Source: Phycisphaera sp. (GTDB lineage: Bacteria > Planctomycetota > Phycisphaerae > Phycisphaerales > Zrk34). Taken from it: a stretch of DNA of 64,000 nt. Under the pieces are notes generated by a model. That model was not told the origin of the DNA. It was given only the letters and a program-made list of their open reading frames with translations, and searched no databases. The stretch spans positions 22,096 through 86,095 of the forward strand of contig WGMA01000041.1 of the NCBI GenBank assembly GCA_016125285.1. Reading direction: 5' to 3'. This document shows positions 32,422-40,828 of this stretch, piece after piece (position 1 is the first letter of the stretch; every line of letters begins with the position of its first letter). A program made the translations under genes and the position numbers.

Positions 32422-33798
32422 TCAGGTTGCCAACTCCGCCAGCAGCGCCGCGTGCGTGCGACACCCCATCAGGAAGTTGTCCAGATCGAACTTCTCGTTC
32501 GGCGAGTGCAGCGCGTCGTCGTTCAACCCGAAGCCGATCAGCAGCGTGTCCGCGCCGAGGTCGGTCTTGAACTGCGCGACCACCGGGATCGTCGCGCCCT
32601 CGCGCACCAGCACCGGCGCGATGCCGCAGCCGGCCTCCACCGCACGCTTCGCCGGCGCCATCCACGGCGAGTCGATCGGCACGATCACCGGGCTCGCGCC
32701 GCCGAACTGCGTGATCTCCCACCGGCAACCGGGCGGCGTCTGCAACTCCAGCCAACCGCGGAACGCGTCGGCGATCTTCGCCGGGTCCTGGTTCGCCGCG
32801 AGCCGGAAGCTGACCTTCGCGCCCGCGAAGCTCGGGATCACCGTCTTCGCGCCCTCGCCCATGTACCCGCCGTAGATGCCGTTGACGTCGCAGCTCGGCC
32901 GGGCCCAGCGGCGCTCGAGCGTCGTGAAGCCCGCCTCGCCGTTCACCGCGTCCATGCCGATCGACGCCGCGTATTTCATCTCGTCGAAGTTCAGCGTGTC
33001 CCACTGCGAACGCTCCGCCGGGTCGATCGGCAGCACGTCGTCGTAGAACCCCGGCACCGTCACCGCGTGCTTCTCATCGAACAGCCGGCCGAGCACGAGC
33101 ACCAGCTCCGTCGCGGGGTTGCTGATCGTTCCGCCGTACACGCCGGAGTGCAGGTCGCGGCCGGGCCCGTGCAGCTTCACGTCGAAGTACAGCAGGCCGC
33201 GCAGCGCGTACGTGATCGCCGGCTGACCCTTCGCCCACATCGACGTGTCCGACACCACCGCGATGTCCGCCGCGAGCAGGTCCTTCTGCTCCGGCACGAA
33301 CTTCTCCAGCGACACGCTGCCGCACTCCTCCTCGCCCTCGATCATCACCGTCACGTTCACCGGCGGAGCGCCCGCGATCGCCTTCCACGCGCGCAGCGCC
33401 TCGATGAAGCACATCACCTGGCCCTTGTCGTCCGACGCGCCGCGCGCGTACAGCTTGACGTCACGCACCGTCGGCTCGAACGGCGGCGTGTGCCACTTGT
33501 CGATCGGGTCCGGCGGCTGCACGTCGTAGTGTCCGTAAAACAACACACGCGGCGCGCCGTCGCCCGCGCCGTCGTATCGGCCCACCACGATCGGATGCCG
33601 CTCGGTCTCGTGCGTCGTCACGTCGAGCCCGCACGACGCGAGGTCGTCGTGCACCCACTTCGCCGCCGTCCTGCAGTGCGAAGCGAACGCCGGGTCGGTG
33701 CTCACGGACTGGATCCGCAGCAGGTCCTTGAGCCGCCCGAGCGCGGCGTCGTGATCGTCGTCGATATGCTTGAGAATCTTGTCAATCATGCGGGGCAT
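32422..33798 (-). CDS. M20 family dipeptidase
   Basis: 458 aa from ATG 33798, chosen because GAGGGG lies six bases upstream; an internal ATG at 33789 lacks a site. M20 metallopeptidase motifs: the zinc-ligand motif GHYDVQPPD, ARGASDDKGQ with bridging Asp, MIEGEEECGS with catalytic Glu-Glu, and VVSDTSMW. A dimerisation domain (~210-390) is followed by the final His ligand in DDALHSPNEKFD. These enzymes hydrolyse dipeptides or other N-acyl amino acids. Cytoplasmic (no signal peptide). Confidence 0.93.
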   Translation of the reverse strand: MPRMIDKILKHIDDDHDAALGRLKDLLRIQSVSTDPAFASHCRTAAKWVHDDLASCGLDVTTHETERHPIVVGRYDGAGDGAPRVLFYGHYDVQPPDPIDKWHTPPFEPTVRDVKLYARGASDDKGQVMCFIEALRAWKAIAGAPPVNVTVMIEGEEECGSVSLEKFVPEQKDLLAADIAVVSDTSMWAKGQPAITYALRGLLYFDVKLHGPGRDLHSGVYGGTISNPATELVLVLGRLFDEKHAVTVPGFYDDVLPIDPAERSQWDTLNFDEMKYAASIGMDAVNGEAGFTTLERRWARPSCDVNGIYGGYMGEGAKTVIPSFAGAKVSFRLAANQDPAKIADAFRGWLELQTPPGCRWEITQFGGASPVIVPIDSPWMAPAKRAVEAGCGIAPVLVREGATIPVVAQFKTDLGADTLLIGFGLNDDALHSPNEKFDLDNFLMGCRTHAALLAELAT

Positions 33799-33933
33799 TG
33801 TAACCCCTCGCCGAGGGCGTGCACGGCGGGGCGTCACGCGAAAAGTCAGTGTGTGTAACCGAAGGCGTGCGACTTACAATATCCGGATAAGCCGCGGCGT
33901 GGAGACGTCGCGTCGGCTCACGGAGGCCCGTTT

Positions 33934-35277
33934 ATGCTGAGCTTCTCGGATCCGTTACAGCCCGAGCGACTGACGCGGCGACGCTTCATTCAGGTCGGGG
34001 CGATGTCCGCCGTCGGCCTGACGCTGCCGCAGTTGCTGCGCGCCGAGGCCGCGGGCGCGACGAAGCGGCACAAGTCCTGCATCCTCATCTTCTGCAACGG
34101 CGGGCCCAGCCAGCTCGACACGTTCGACATGAAGCCCGAGGCGCCGTCCGACATCCGCGGCGAGTTCCGTCCGATCCCGACCACCGTGCCCGGCATGCAG
34201 ATCTGCGAGCACCTGCCGCGCCTCGCCAGGCGCGCCCACGACTTCGCACTCATCCGCACCGTCTCCCACACCGACGCGCTGCACCCCTCGGCGACCTACT
34301 GGGCGCTGACCGGTCACCGGCCACCGGCGTCGACGCTCAACCTCAAGCCCGCGCCGTCGCACATGCCCGCGCTCGGCTCGGCGCTGAGCCGCTTCATGCC
34401 CTCGCGACGCGACCTGCCGTCGTACGTGCTCGCGCCGCAGCTGTGCTACGACGTGGGCAACACCCAGCCCGGCCAGCACGCCGGCATGCTCGGCGGGGCG
34501 TACGATCCGTTCGTCGTCGAGGGCGAGCCCAACGACAGCGATTTCCACGTGCAGGGCCTGGCGCTGAACGACCACATGTCGCTCGCCCGGCTCCGCACGC
34601 GCTTCGAGCTCAAGCAGCAGCTCGAGGAACGCCTCGACTACCTCGGCGCGTCGATGTCCGCGCAGGCGATCGACGCGTTCAACGAACAGGCGTTCAACCT
34701 GCTTAGCTCCCCGGCGGCGAAGAAGGCCTTCGACCTCAACCAGGAGCCCGACACGCTGCGCGCCCGCTACGGACGCAACCGCTACGGGCAGAGCTACCTG
34801 CTGGCGCGGCGGCTCATCGAGTCCGGCGTCCGCACCGTGATGATCAACGACAACATCGGCTCGGCCAACGACCGCTGGGACACGCACAGCAACAACTTCC
34901 CCACGCTCCGCAAGAACCTGCCCGAGACCGACGCCGCGCTCGCCACGCTGCTCGAAGACCTGCGCGACCGCGGCCTGCTCGACACGACGCTGGTCATCTG
35001 GATGGGCGAGATCGGTCGATCGCCCGTGCACGACCACCAGGACCACTGGCCGCAGTGCTACTCCGTGCTGATGGCCGGCGGCGGCGTGCAGGGCGGCGCG
35101 ATCTACGGCGAGTCCGACAACCACGCCGCGTACCCGCTCAGCGGCGGCTGCACGCCCGGCGACGTCCTGGCCACCGCGTACACCGCGATGGGCCTGCCCG
35201 AGGACACCGAGATCCACGACCAGCTCGGCCGCCCGCTTCAGCTGTTCGCCGGCAAGCCGATCCGCGAGATCCTCTGA
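33934..35277 (+). CDS. DUF1501 protein, Tat exported
   Basis: 447 aa. The ATG has GGAGG about seven bases upstream. A twin-arginine signal (RRRFIQVGAMSAVGLTLPQLL, residues ~15-35) heads a DUF1501 domain: CILIFCNGGPSQLDTFDMKP, then LIRTVSHTDALH, IWMGEIGRSP and a final GRPLQLFAGKPI. The fold is related to sulfatase/alkaline phosphatase. DUF1501 genes are highly expanded in Planctomycetes and usually pair with DUF1553/DUF1800 cytochrome proteins, but none adjoins here. Function unknown; probably periplasmic. Confidence 0.94.
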   Translation: MLSFSDPLQPERLTRRRFIQVGAMSAVGLTLPQLLRAEAAGATKRHKSCILIFCNGGPSQLDTFDMKPEAPSDIRGEFRPIPTTVPGMQICEHLPRLARRAHDFALIRTVSHTDALHPSATYWALTGHRPPASTLNLKPAPSHMPALGSALSRFMPSRRDLPSYVLAPQLCYDVGNTQPGQHAGMLGGAYDPFVVEGEPNDSDFHVQGLALNDHMSLARLRTRFELKQQLEERLDYLGASMSAQAIDAFNEQAFNLLSSPAAKKAFDLNQEPDTLRARYGRNRYGQSYLLARRLIESGVRTVMINDNIGSANDRWDTHSNNFPTLRKNLPETDAALATLLEDLRDRGLLDTTLVIWMGEIGRSPVHDHQDHWPQCYSVLMAGGGVQGGAIYGESDNHAAYPLSGGCTPGDVLATAYTAMGLPEDTEIHDQLGRPLQLFAGKPIREIL

Positions 35278-35289
35278 CCGCGGCGATCC

Positions 35290-35308
35290 CCCGCGCGGCG
35301 GGTGTTTT
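35290..35308 (+). terminator. Short hairpin plus T-run after the DUF1501 gene
   Basis: CCCGC-GCG-GCGGG followed by TGTTTT, 13 bp after the DUF1501 stop. The stem is only 5 bp but fully GC. It is a plausible intrinsic terminator for the plus-strand transcript. Confidence 0.55.
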
Positions 35309-35379
35309 GTCGACGGGGAGCCCGGGTTAGAATACGCCGCAGACGGGTTGGGCCAGTCTCACATGCCGGGGGATTCGCG

Positions 35380-35952
35380 ATGCATCCAACGTTGAAGGGT
35401 ACGCTCTACGCCGCTGTCGGCGCGCTGGTCGGCGCGATGATCTGGTACACCGTGGCGCGGGCCACGCAGTACGAGGTGGGCTGGATCGCGTGGATCGTCG
35501 GCGCGGTCATCGGCCTGGGTATGGCGATGGGGGCCGGCGACAAACGATCGCTCCGCGAAGGCATGATCGCCATCGCGCTGGCGATCGCCTCGATCATGTT
35601 CGCCAAGTATCTGATCTACCGCGCGATCTCCGGCCCCGAGATCACCGACGAGGAAATCGTGGTCCAGATCCTCGCCGCCGAGACCATCCGCAGCCACGGC
35701 AGGGACCCGGCGAAGGCGCCCGACGCGGTGTGGATACGCGAGCTGGGCGCGGCGCAAGAGAAGGTCAAGGTCATGCCGCCCGAACAGGTCGCGGGGATCG
35801 CCGACGCGGCGCGCGACGAATACTTCACCGCGGGGCGGGCGTGGTCCAACTTCATGCGCGCCATGCTCGGCAGCCCGATCAACGGCCTGTTCTTCTTCCT
35901 CGCCTGCGGCAGCGCCTTCCGCATCGGCGCGGGGTCCGGAGAGGACACGTAA
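35380..35952 (+). CDS. Hypothetical membrane protein with four transmembrane helices
   Basis: 190 aa, not recognised. ATG 35380 has GGGGG about 10 bases upstream. Hydrophobic segments near residues 6-26, 33-50, 58-80 and 165-180 surround a soluble acidic middle (ITDEEIVVQILAAETIRSHG). The distribution suggests two N-terminal hairpin helices, a soluble loop and a C-terminal helix. No catalytic motif. Confidence 0.7.
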   Translation: MHPTLKGTLYAAVGALVGAMIWYTVARATQYEVGWIAWIVGAVIGLGMAMGAGDKRSLREGMIAIALAIASIMFAKYLIYRAISGPEITDEEIVVQILAAETIRSHGRDPAKAPDAVWIRELGAAQEKVKVMPPEQVAGIADAARDEYFTAGRAWSNFMRAMLGSPINGLFFFLACGSAFRIGAGSGEDT

Positions 35953-36010
35953 CCGAGCCGCGGGCGTCCCGGCGTGACGCGTGCGACGGCGATCGTCCAA
36001 CGGCGCCCGC

Positions 36011-36955
36011 TCACTGCTTGATGAACGTCGCCTTCGACTTGATCTCCATCGGCATCTCCATCTTGTTGCCGCCGAGGTCCATGGTGACCGAGCCGCTCAT
36101 CGCCTGGGTGACGTCCGTGTTGATGATCCAGCCGGTCTTCGCGTCGAGCTCGATGGTGCCCGTCTGCGACCCCTTGAGGTTGAACTTCGCGTTCTGGCCG
36201 GCCCCCTTGGCCTCGGCGTTGTCGTCCGACTTGATATCGCTGGACGTGTCCACCTTGGCCTTGCCGTCCTCCACCGACTTCAGCGTAAACTTGTTGACGA
36301 GCCTGATCGGCATGATGGCGCTGCCTTCGGTGGTCTTCGTCCAGCTTTCGCCGACGCTGACGGGCTTGGCGGGGTACAGGCCGGTCATCTGCGTCATCAT
36401 CTCCTTCAGCGCCTCGTTGTTGAACTGCTGCTTGAGCTGCTGGACCATCATCGGCTTCATGGCCGGGGGAACCTTCAGGCGGGCGGTCATCTTGTCGACC
36501 ATCTCGTCGACGCCGCGCACCGACGTGACGCCGCCGTCCGGCAGCATCGTCAGCTCGAAGGTCGCGCCGAGCAGGGCGGCCATGCCCGCGGCGGGGGCCG
36601 GCGGATCGCCCTCGGGCTTGTCCGAGTCGTACTTGAAGCTCATCATCGTCGACTGCATCTCCACCATCGCCCAGGTGTAGGTGAGGCTCAGGTCCGCCGA
36701 GCCGTCGTCGTTCAACTTCAGCGTCTCGTACTTCATCCCCATGCCCGTCTTCTGCTTGATCTTCTGCGCCGCGCCGGCGATCGACTGCGTGACGTCCTGA
36801 TCGGTGATCATGCGGTACTCTGCGACCTGTCCCTTGACGAAGCTCAGCTTCAGCTCGACCTGCGCCCGGGCCGCGGGCGTGAGCGTTGTCGTGGAGAGGA
36901 ATGCGGTGATCGCCGCCAGCCAGATCGTCGTCCGCTTACCGCTGATGAATCGCAT
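36011..36955 (-). CDS. Exported DUF6263-like protein
   Basis: 314 aa. A signal peptide (residues ~10-31, IWLAAITAFLSTTTLTPAARA) precedes a beta-rich domain beginning VELKLSFVKGQVAEYRMITDQD, the typical opening of DUF6263-type planctomycete proteins. PVSVGESWT and a C-terminal strand repeat (TGTIELDAKTGWIINTDVTQ) also fit. Function unknown; probably periplasmic or surface. A possible minus-strand -10 box (TATACT) is at 37032-37037. Confidence 0.75.
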   Translation of the reverse strand: MRFISGKRTTIWLAAITAFLSTTTLTPAARAQVELKLSFVKGQVAEYRMITDQDVTQSIAGAAQKIKQKTGMGMKYETLKLNDDGSADLSLTYTWAMVEMQSTMMSFKYDSDKPEGDPPAPAAGMAALLGATFELTMLPDGGVTSVRGVDEMVDKMTARLKVPPAMKPMMVQQLKQQFNNEALKEMMTQMTGLYPAKPVSVGESWTKTTEGSAIMPIRLVNKFTLKSVEDGKAKVDTSSDIKSDDNAEAKGAGQNAKFNLKGSQTGTIELDAKTGWIINTDVTQAMSGSVTMDLGGNKMEMPMEIKSKATFIKQ

Positions 36956-37126
36956 GGTCGGTACCCTTCGGTGTGTGGAGGTGTTGGTTGTGTGGTCCGC
37001 GCCCGGGGCGCGGTTCCCTGATCGGGGAATAAGTATACCGCGTGGGGATCACGGTCGTGCGGGGGCTGTACGCGCGCACAGGCGTAGGCCCGTGCCGCTC
37101 AGGCGGTGGTCGGTCTCTGCGCGTGT

Positions 37127-37342
37127 CTAGGCGACGGAGGCGCGCACGGGTACGACGTGGCGTGCCTGGTAGCCCTTGTCCGATTTGACCAGTTCGTACT
37201 CGACGCGCTCGTTGTCGACCAGGTCCTTGAACCCGTCGCAGTCGATCTGCGTGTAGTGGACGAACACGTCGATGCCGGTCGGGCCGATGATGAACCCATA
37301 GCCCTTCCGCGTGTCAAACCATTTGACCTGTCCTCGTGCCAT
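37127..37342 (-). CDS. Cold-shock domain protein (CspA family)
   Basis: 71 aa, one OB-fold. RNP1 is KGYGFI, RNP2 is DVFVHY and the start GQVKWFDTRKGYGFI is standard. It binds single-stranded RNA or DNA and melts mRNA structure. GGGAGG lies seven bases upstream of the ATG. A long leader runs back to a promoter at 37573-37600, as in cold-regulated csp genes. Confidence 0.95.
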   Translation of the reverse strand: MARGQVKWFDTRKGYGFIIGPTGIDVFVHYTQIDCDGFKDLVDNERVEYELVKSDKGYQARHVVPVRASVA

Positions 37343-37566
37343 GTCGTGCCTCCCGTTGCTCCATGCGCTCAGATGAATGAGACGTGATCAAACGCATGCG
37401 TAGCTCTTTGCCCCGAGCGGGGCGCCCTAATGAATTGATACTCACCGAACCGACTCCCGCAGCTTCACTCCGCTTCACTGATTCGCCCGAAATGCTCGGT
37501 GGGCGTCGCGGAACTCACGTGTCGCTGTCTATTCCCGAAAGGTACTGATCCTCACCGTGTGGTGTG
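37343..37566 (-). promoter_or_regulatory. Long 5' leader of the cold-shock gene
   Basis: About 220 bases between the predicted start site and the csp ATG contain no open reading frame of note. In enterobacterial cspA, a 159-base leader is a cold-sensing RNA. Conservation of structure here has not been tested. Two similar stretches (TGATACTCACCGAACCG and TGATCCTCACCGTGTG, plus-strand view) occur within it. Confidence 0.5.
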
Positions 37567-37572
37567 GTGTCT

Positions 37573-37600
37573 ATTGTACTAGAGCGGCGGCGAAATCCAA
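37573..37600 (-). promoter_or_regulatory. Sigma-70-like promoter for the cold-shock gene
   Basis: On the minus strand: -35 TTGGAT (37595-37600), 16-base spacer, -10 TACAAT (37573-37578). The predicted start is near 37566. Confidence 0.65.
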
Positions 37601-37687
37601 TAGAAAAGTTTAGGTATTGGCGAAATGCGGTCATCAATTGAGTTACCCATCACAAAACCGGAAGAGCCCATCAGGTTAGGTTTTTGA

Positions 37688-37717
37688 TTGGATATTCGGC
37701 GGCGATTCTGCTATAAT
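37688..37717 (+). promoter_or_regulatory. Strong consensus promoter with no gene downstream
   Basis: Plus strand: -35 TTGGAT (37688-37693), 18-base spacer, perfect -10 TATAAT (37712-37717). The next plus-strand gene of confidence is ftsW/rodA at 39147, beyond a minus-strand gene. The transcript is therefore likely to be a small RNA or an antisense RNA. Confidence 0.6.
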
Positions 37718-37723
37718 CGATAG

Positions 37724-37958
37724 ATTGCGGGCGGTTCAACCGACGTGTTGGCATGTCCCGTCTGGGCGCCGTGCGCCCCGGCCGGGTGAGCGCTGCGCAG
37801 ATCGAGATTTGGGGGGGCGGCATGCGCATGAAATGTGAGTGTCGGGGGGCGCGGTGTTCGACGTGCGCGGGGTGCTTACGTAGTCCGCCAGCGCGGAACG
37901 GCACGAATCGGTACGGTTGGCGCGGGTACCCCCCCCAGCGCGGTCGTGCGGGGCGAAG
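37724..37958 (+). ncRNA. Candidate small RNA bracketed by G7 and C8 runs
   Basis: Downstream of the consensus promoter lies about 235 bases with no credible gene: the overlapping small open frames are rich in Arg, Gly and Cys and have no supporting start. GGGGGGG (37811-37817) and CCCCCCCC (37929-37936) can pair to close a domain of about 110 bases, and a small hairpin CGGT-TCA-ACCG lies near the 5' end. No known RNA family was recognised: the SRP GGAA core and the RNase P and tmRNA signatures are absent. Confidence 0.35.
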
Positions 37959-39056
37959 TCAGCCCAGCAGCGGGCCGGCGTAGTACCACCACAGAGCGAC
38001 GACCTCGCGGCCCATGTTGTAGGGCAACTGTGTCAACGGATACGCCTCGCGGGCGGGGACGGTGTAGACGTCGAGTCCGGCCTGCTGATACGCGAGCTTG
38101 ATCCGCGGCAGGTGGTAGAAGTGGCTGACGGCGATGACGCGGCGGAGGTGAAGATCATGGAGCAGGGGGACGGTGTTGTCGACGGTGGCGCGGGTGTTGA
38201 TCCCGGCGGGGTCGCACACGATCGCGTTGTCGGGCACGCCGAGCCGCACGGCGTAGCGGCGCATCGCCTCGGTCTCGTGGATGTCGCCGTCGCCGGGCCC
38301 GCCGGAGAACACGAGCCTGCGCGTCAGGCCGGCGTGGTAGAGGTCGCACGCGGTGCGGACCCGGTCGGCCAGGGCCTGCGAAGGGGCGCCGTTGGCGTAG
38401 GCGCGGGCGCCGAAGACGACCGCGGCGTCGGCGGGGCGGCGGTAGTCGGTGTGCCCGAAGCAGAGCATCTGCATCAGCGGAAACGCGACGGCGCACGCCG
38501 CGGCGACCGCGAGCACGACCGCGCGGCGCAGCCAGCGGTGACGCGGCGGGCCGTGTGGCGAATCGAGCGCTGGATCATGCGGCGCGCCACACGCGGCCGC
38601 TTCGTCCGCCGATCGATTCGCGATGATGACGCCGGTCAGCATCACGCCCAGCCCCGCCATGACCAGCAGCGAGAAAGGCAGCGGGAACCCCGCGTCGATC
38701 ACGCCACGCCCAAGCAACCGCACGAACACCGCGGCGTTACCGGTGGCGATCGTCAGCAGCACCGCGAGCGTACCGATCGTGCCCCATCGGCGCACCGGGC
38801 GCATCGCCGGCCACGACGCGAACCCGAGCATGACGATCGCCGCGGCCCAGGTCAGCGGCAGCGCCATCGCCGCGGGCAGGCGTCGCAGGTCGATCCACCA
38901 CAGGTTCGCGTCGTAGCCGGGCCGCGCCAGATCACCCAGCAGATTGAGCAGCGTAAACAACCCGACGAACAGCGCCACGCCGCGCGCCGCGTCGACAGCC
39001 GTCCCGCGGAGCAGCCTGCGGGAAAGACGCGGAAATCGGCGGGATTTGAGGGGCAT
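37959..39056 (-). CDS. YdcF/ElyC-like membrane protein (DUF218)
   Basis: 365 aa. N-terminal ~190 residues hold about four transmembrane helices (ALFVGLFTLLNLL; AMALPLTWAAAIVMLGF and others). The C-terminal DUF218 domain has DAAVVFGARAYANG, RRLVFSGGPGDGDIHETEAM, INTRATVDNT and VIAVSHFYHLPRI. In E. coli the family includes ElyC and SanA, linked to envelope and peptidoglycan precursor homeostasis. It is divergent from the FtsW/RodA gene, a fitting cell-wall neighbour. Confidence 0.85.
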   Translation of the reverse strand: MPLKSRRFPRLSRRLLRGTAVDAARGVALFVGLFTLLNLLGDLARPGYDANLWWIDLRRLPAAMALPLTWAAAIVMLGFASWPAMRPVRRWGTIGTLAVLLTIATGNAAVFVRLLGRGVIDAGFPLPFSLLVMAGLGVMLTGVIIANRSADEAAACGAPHDPALDSPHGPPRHRWLRRAVVLAVAAACAVAFPLMQMLCFGHTDYRRPADAAVVFGARAYANGAPSQALADRVRTACDLYHAGLTRRLVFSGGPGDGDIHETEAMRRYAVRLGVPDNAIVCDPAGINTRATVDNTVPLLHDLHLRRVIAVSHFYHLPRIKLAYQQAGLDVYTVPAREAYPLTQLPYNMGREVVALWWYYAGPLLG

Positions 39057-39146
39057 TTCAGTAACATCGAACGATCAACGCGTCTGTCATTAGTTAAGCT
39101 CGTTGGCGATTCAAGCGATCCGGCCGCGCCGACCGATAAGTCCATC

Positions 39147-40319
39147 ATGCTCACCGCCGGACAGACGCTGCAGTGGATCGTCATCTCGTTGCTTTGCATC
39201 GCGGTGATCATGGTGCATTCGGCGGGCATGAGCATCAGCGGCGAGCCGGCCACCATCGACAGCCTGCTGTACGGACGCCCGACGCTCTACGCCGTCGCGG
39301 CGATCGCCGTGATGTGGGTGCTGAGCTGGGTCGACGTGCGCAGCTTCGACGCCCGGCTTGGCATGTGGAACCCGATCGTGTGGATGACGGTCGTCTCGAT
39401 CGGCCTGTGTGTCGCGGCGCTGGTGCCGGGCCTTGGCCGCAACGTCAACGGCGCGAGCCGGTGGCTGTCGCTCGGCCCGGCGAGTTGGGGCCTGAGCTTT
39501 CAGCCCAGCGAGCTGGCGAAGTGGGTGATGATCGCCGCGATGGCGTGGTGGGGGGCACGGCACGCGGGGTCGATGAAGAAGTTCTTCAGCGGGCTGGCGC
39601 CGCCGCTGATGCTGCTGGGCTTTGTGATGGGCCTGGTGGTGATCGAGGACCTCGGCACGGCGTTGCTGATCGGCGTGGTCGGCACGATCGTGCTGATCGC
39701 CGCGGGAGCGCGCATCTGGCAGTTCATGCTGCTGCTGCCCGGCGCGTGCGCGGTGCTGTGGTACATGATCGCCTCCGAGCCGTACCGCGTGCAGCGCCTG
39801 ACCGCGTTCCTCGATCCGTGGGCCGACCCGAACGGCGTCGGCTACCACCCGATCCAGTCGATGGTCGCGATCGCCGGCGGACAGATCACCGGGCGCGGCC
39901 TCGGCAACGGCCTGCAGAAGTTCGGCTACCTGCCCGAAGACACCACCGACTTCCTGTTCGCGATCATCTGCGAGGAGCTCGGCATCGCCGGCGCGTGCCT
40001 CGTCGTCGGGCTGTACCTGCTGCTGCTGCTGACGGGCCTCGGCATCGTGCGCGACTGCCGCCGGCCGTTCTGTCGCCTGCTGGGGCTCGGCGTGCTGGCG
40101 ACGATCGGCATCCAGGCGGTGATGAACATCGCGGTGGTGACGGTCGTGGTGCCGACGAAGGGGATCGCGCTGCCGCTGCTATCGAGCGGCGGCACGGGCT
40201 GGGTGATGTGCGCCGGAGCGGTGGGGCTGCTCGTAGCGATCGACCGCATCAACCGCCTCGACGCCGAGGAAGCGGCGGATGAGATCGACGCGATGGTCGC
40301 GCGGCCCGCGCTGGTCTAA
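39147..40319 (+). CDS. FtsW/RodA/SpoVE family peptidoglycan glycosyltransferase
   Basis: 390 aa, about ten transmembrane helices. SEDS hallmarks: FQPSELAKWVMI, DLGTALLIG, GYHPIQSMVAIAGGQ, GRGLGNGLQKFGYLPEDTTD and the C-terminal PLLSSGGTGW. It polymerises lipid II with a cognate class B PBP in division or elongation; which of the two cannot be told from sequence alone. The open frame extends far upstream but overlaps the divergent gene, so ATG 39147 is preferred. No PBP gene adjoins it. Confidence 0.93.
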   Translation: MLTAGQTLQWIVISLLCIAVIMVHSAGMSISGEPATIDSLLYGRPTLYAVAAIAVMWVLSWVDVRSFDARLGMWNPIVWMTVVSIGLCVAALVPGLGRNVNGASRWLSLGPASWGLSFQPSELAKWVMIAAMAWWGARHAGSMKKFFSGLAPPLMLLGFVMGLVVIEDLGTALLIGVVGTIVLIAAGARIWQFMLLLPGACAVLWYMIASEPYRVQRLTAFLDPWADPNGVGYHPIQSMVAIAGGQITGRGLGNGLQKFGYLPEDTTDFLFAIICEELGIAGACLVVGLYLLLLLTGLGIVRDCRRPFCRLLGLGVLATIGIQAVMNIAVVTVVVPTKGIALPLLSSGGTGWVMCAGAVGLLVAIDRINRLDAEEAADEIDAMVARPALV

Positions 40320-40382
40320 CGTCGGGGCTTGTCGGACCACGGGTTTCGAAACCGGCCGGTTGCGCGTACAATCCCGCGTCTT

Positions 40383-40781
40383 ATGGCAGACGAAACCAAC
40401 AAGAACGATACCGCCGACAACACGCCCGCGCAGCTCCAGGGCTGGGTGCCGGACGTCGAAGATCACTGCGAGCTGTTCAAGGCGCTGGACAAGGCGTTCG
40501 ACTACCGCGGCGACGTCACGCTCGAGCTGCGCGACGGGCGCACGATCGAGGGCTACGTCTTCGACCGCCGCACGGGCCAGGGGCTCGACGATTCGGTCAT
40601 CCGGCTGATCCCCAGGGACAGCGACGACCGTCTCGAAGTGGTCTACGCGGACATCGCGCGGCTCGAGTTCAGCGGCAAGGACACCGCCGCGGGCAAGAGC
40701 TGGGAGAACTGGGTGCGCCGCTACGTCGAGAAGAAGATGGCCGGGGAAGAGGCGAGCATCTACCACGACGAGGCGCACTGA
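40383..40781 (+). CDS. Hypothetical acidic soluble protein
   Basis: 132 aa, not recognised. ATG at 40383, about 60 bp after the SEDS gene. The middle (DVTLELRDGRTIEGYVFDRRT then IRLIPRDSDDRLEVVYADI) looks like a small Sm/SH3-like beta barrel. The ends are acidic and helical. No membrane segment. Possibly cotranscribed with the SEDS gene. Confidence 0.65.
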   Translation: MADETNKNDTADNTPAQLQGWVPDVEDHCELFKALDKAFDYRGDVTLELRDGRTIEGYVFDRRTGQGLDDSVIRLIPRDSDDRLEVVYADIARLEFSGKDTAAGKSWENWVRRYVEKKMAGEEASIYHDEAH

Positions 40782-40828
40782 CCCGACGCGTCACGCCGAC
40801 ACCGCGGAGCGCTCCGACACGGGGCGCT

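Noticed and set aside
37811..37936. Signal recognition particle RNA between the G and C runs.
   Set aside because: The conserved GGAA-capped helix with its flanking internal loops cannot be built: the only GGAA is flanked by C on both sides and does not close.
37753..37983. A 76-residue Cys-containing small protein after the orphan promoter.
   Set aside because: No ribosome site, skewed Arg/Gly composition, and it overlaps the end of the YdcF-like gene; kept only as an RNA candidate.
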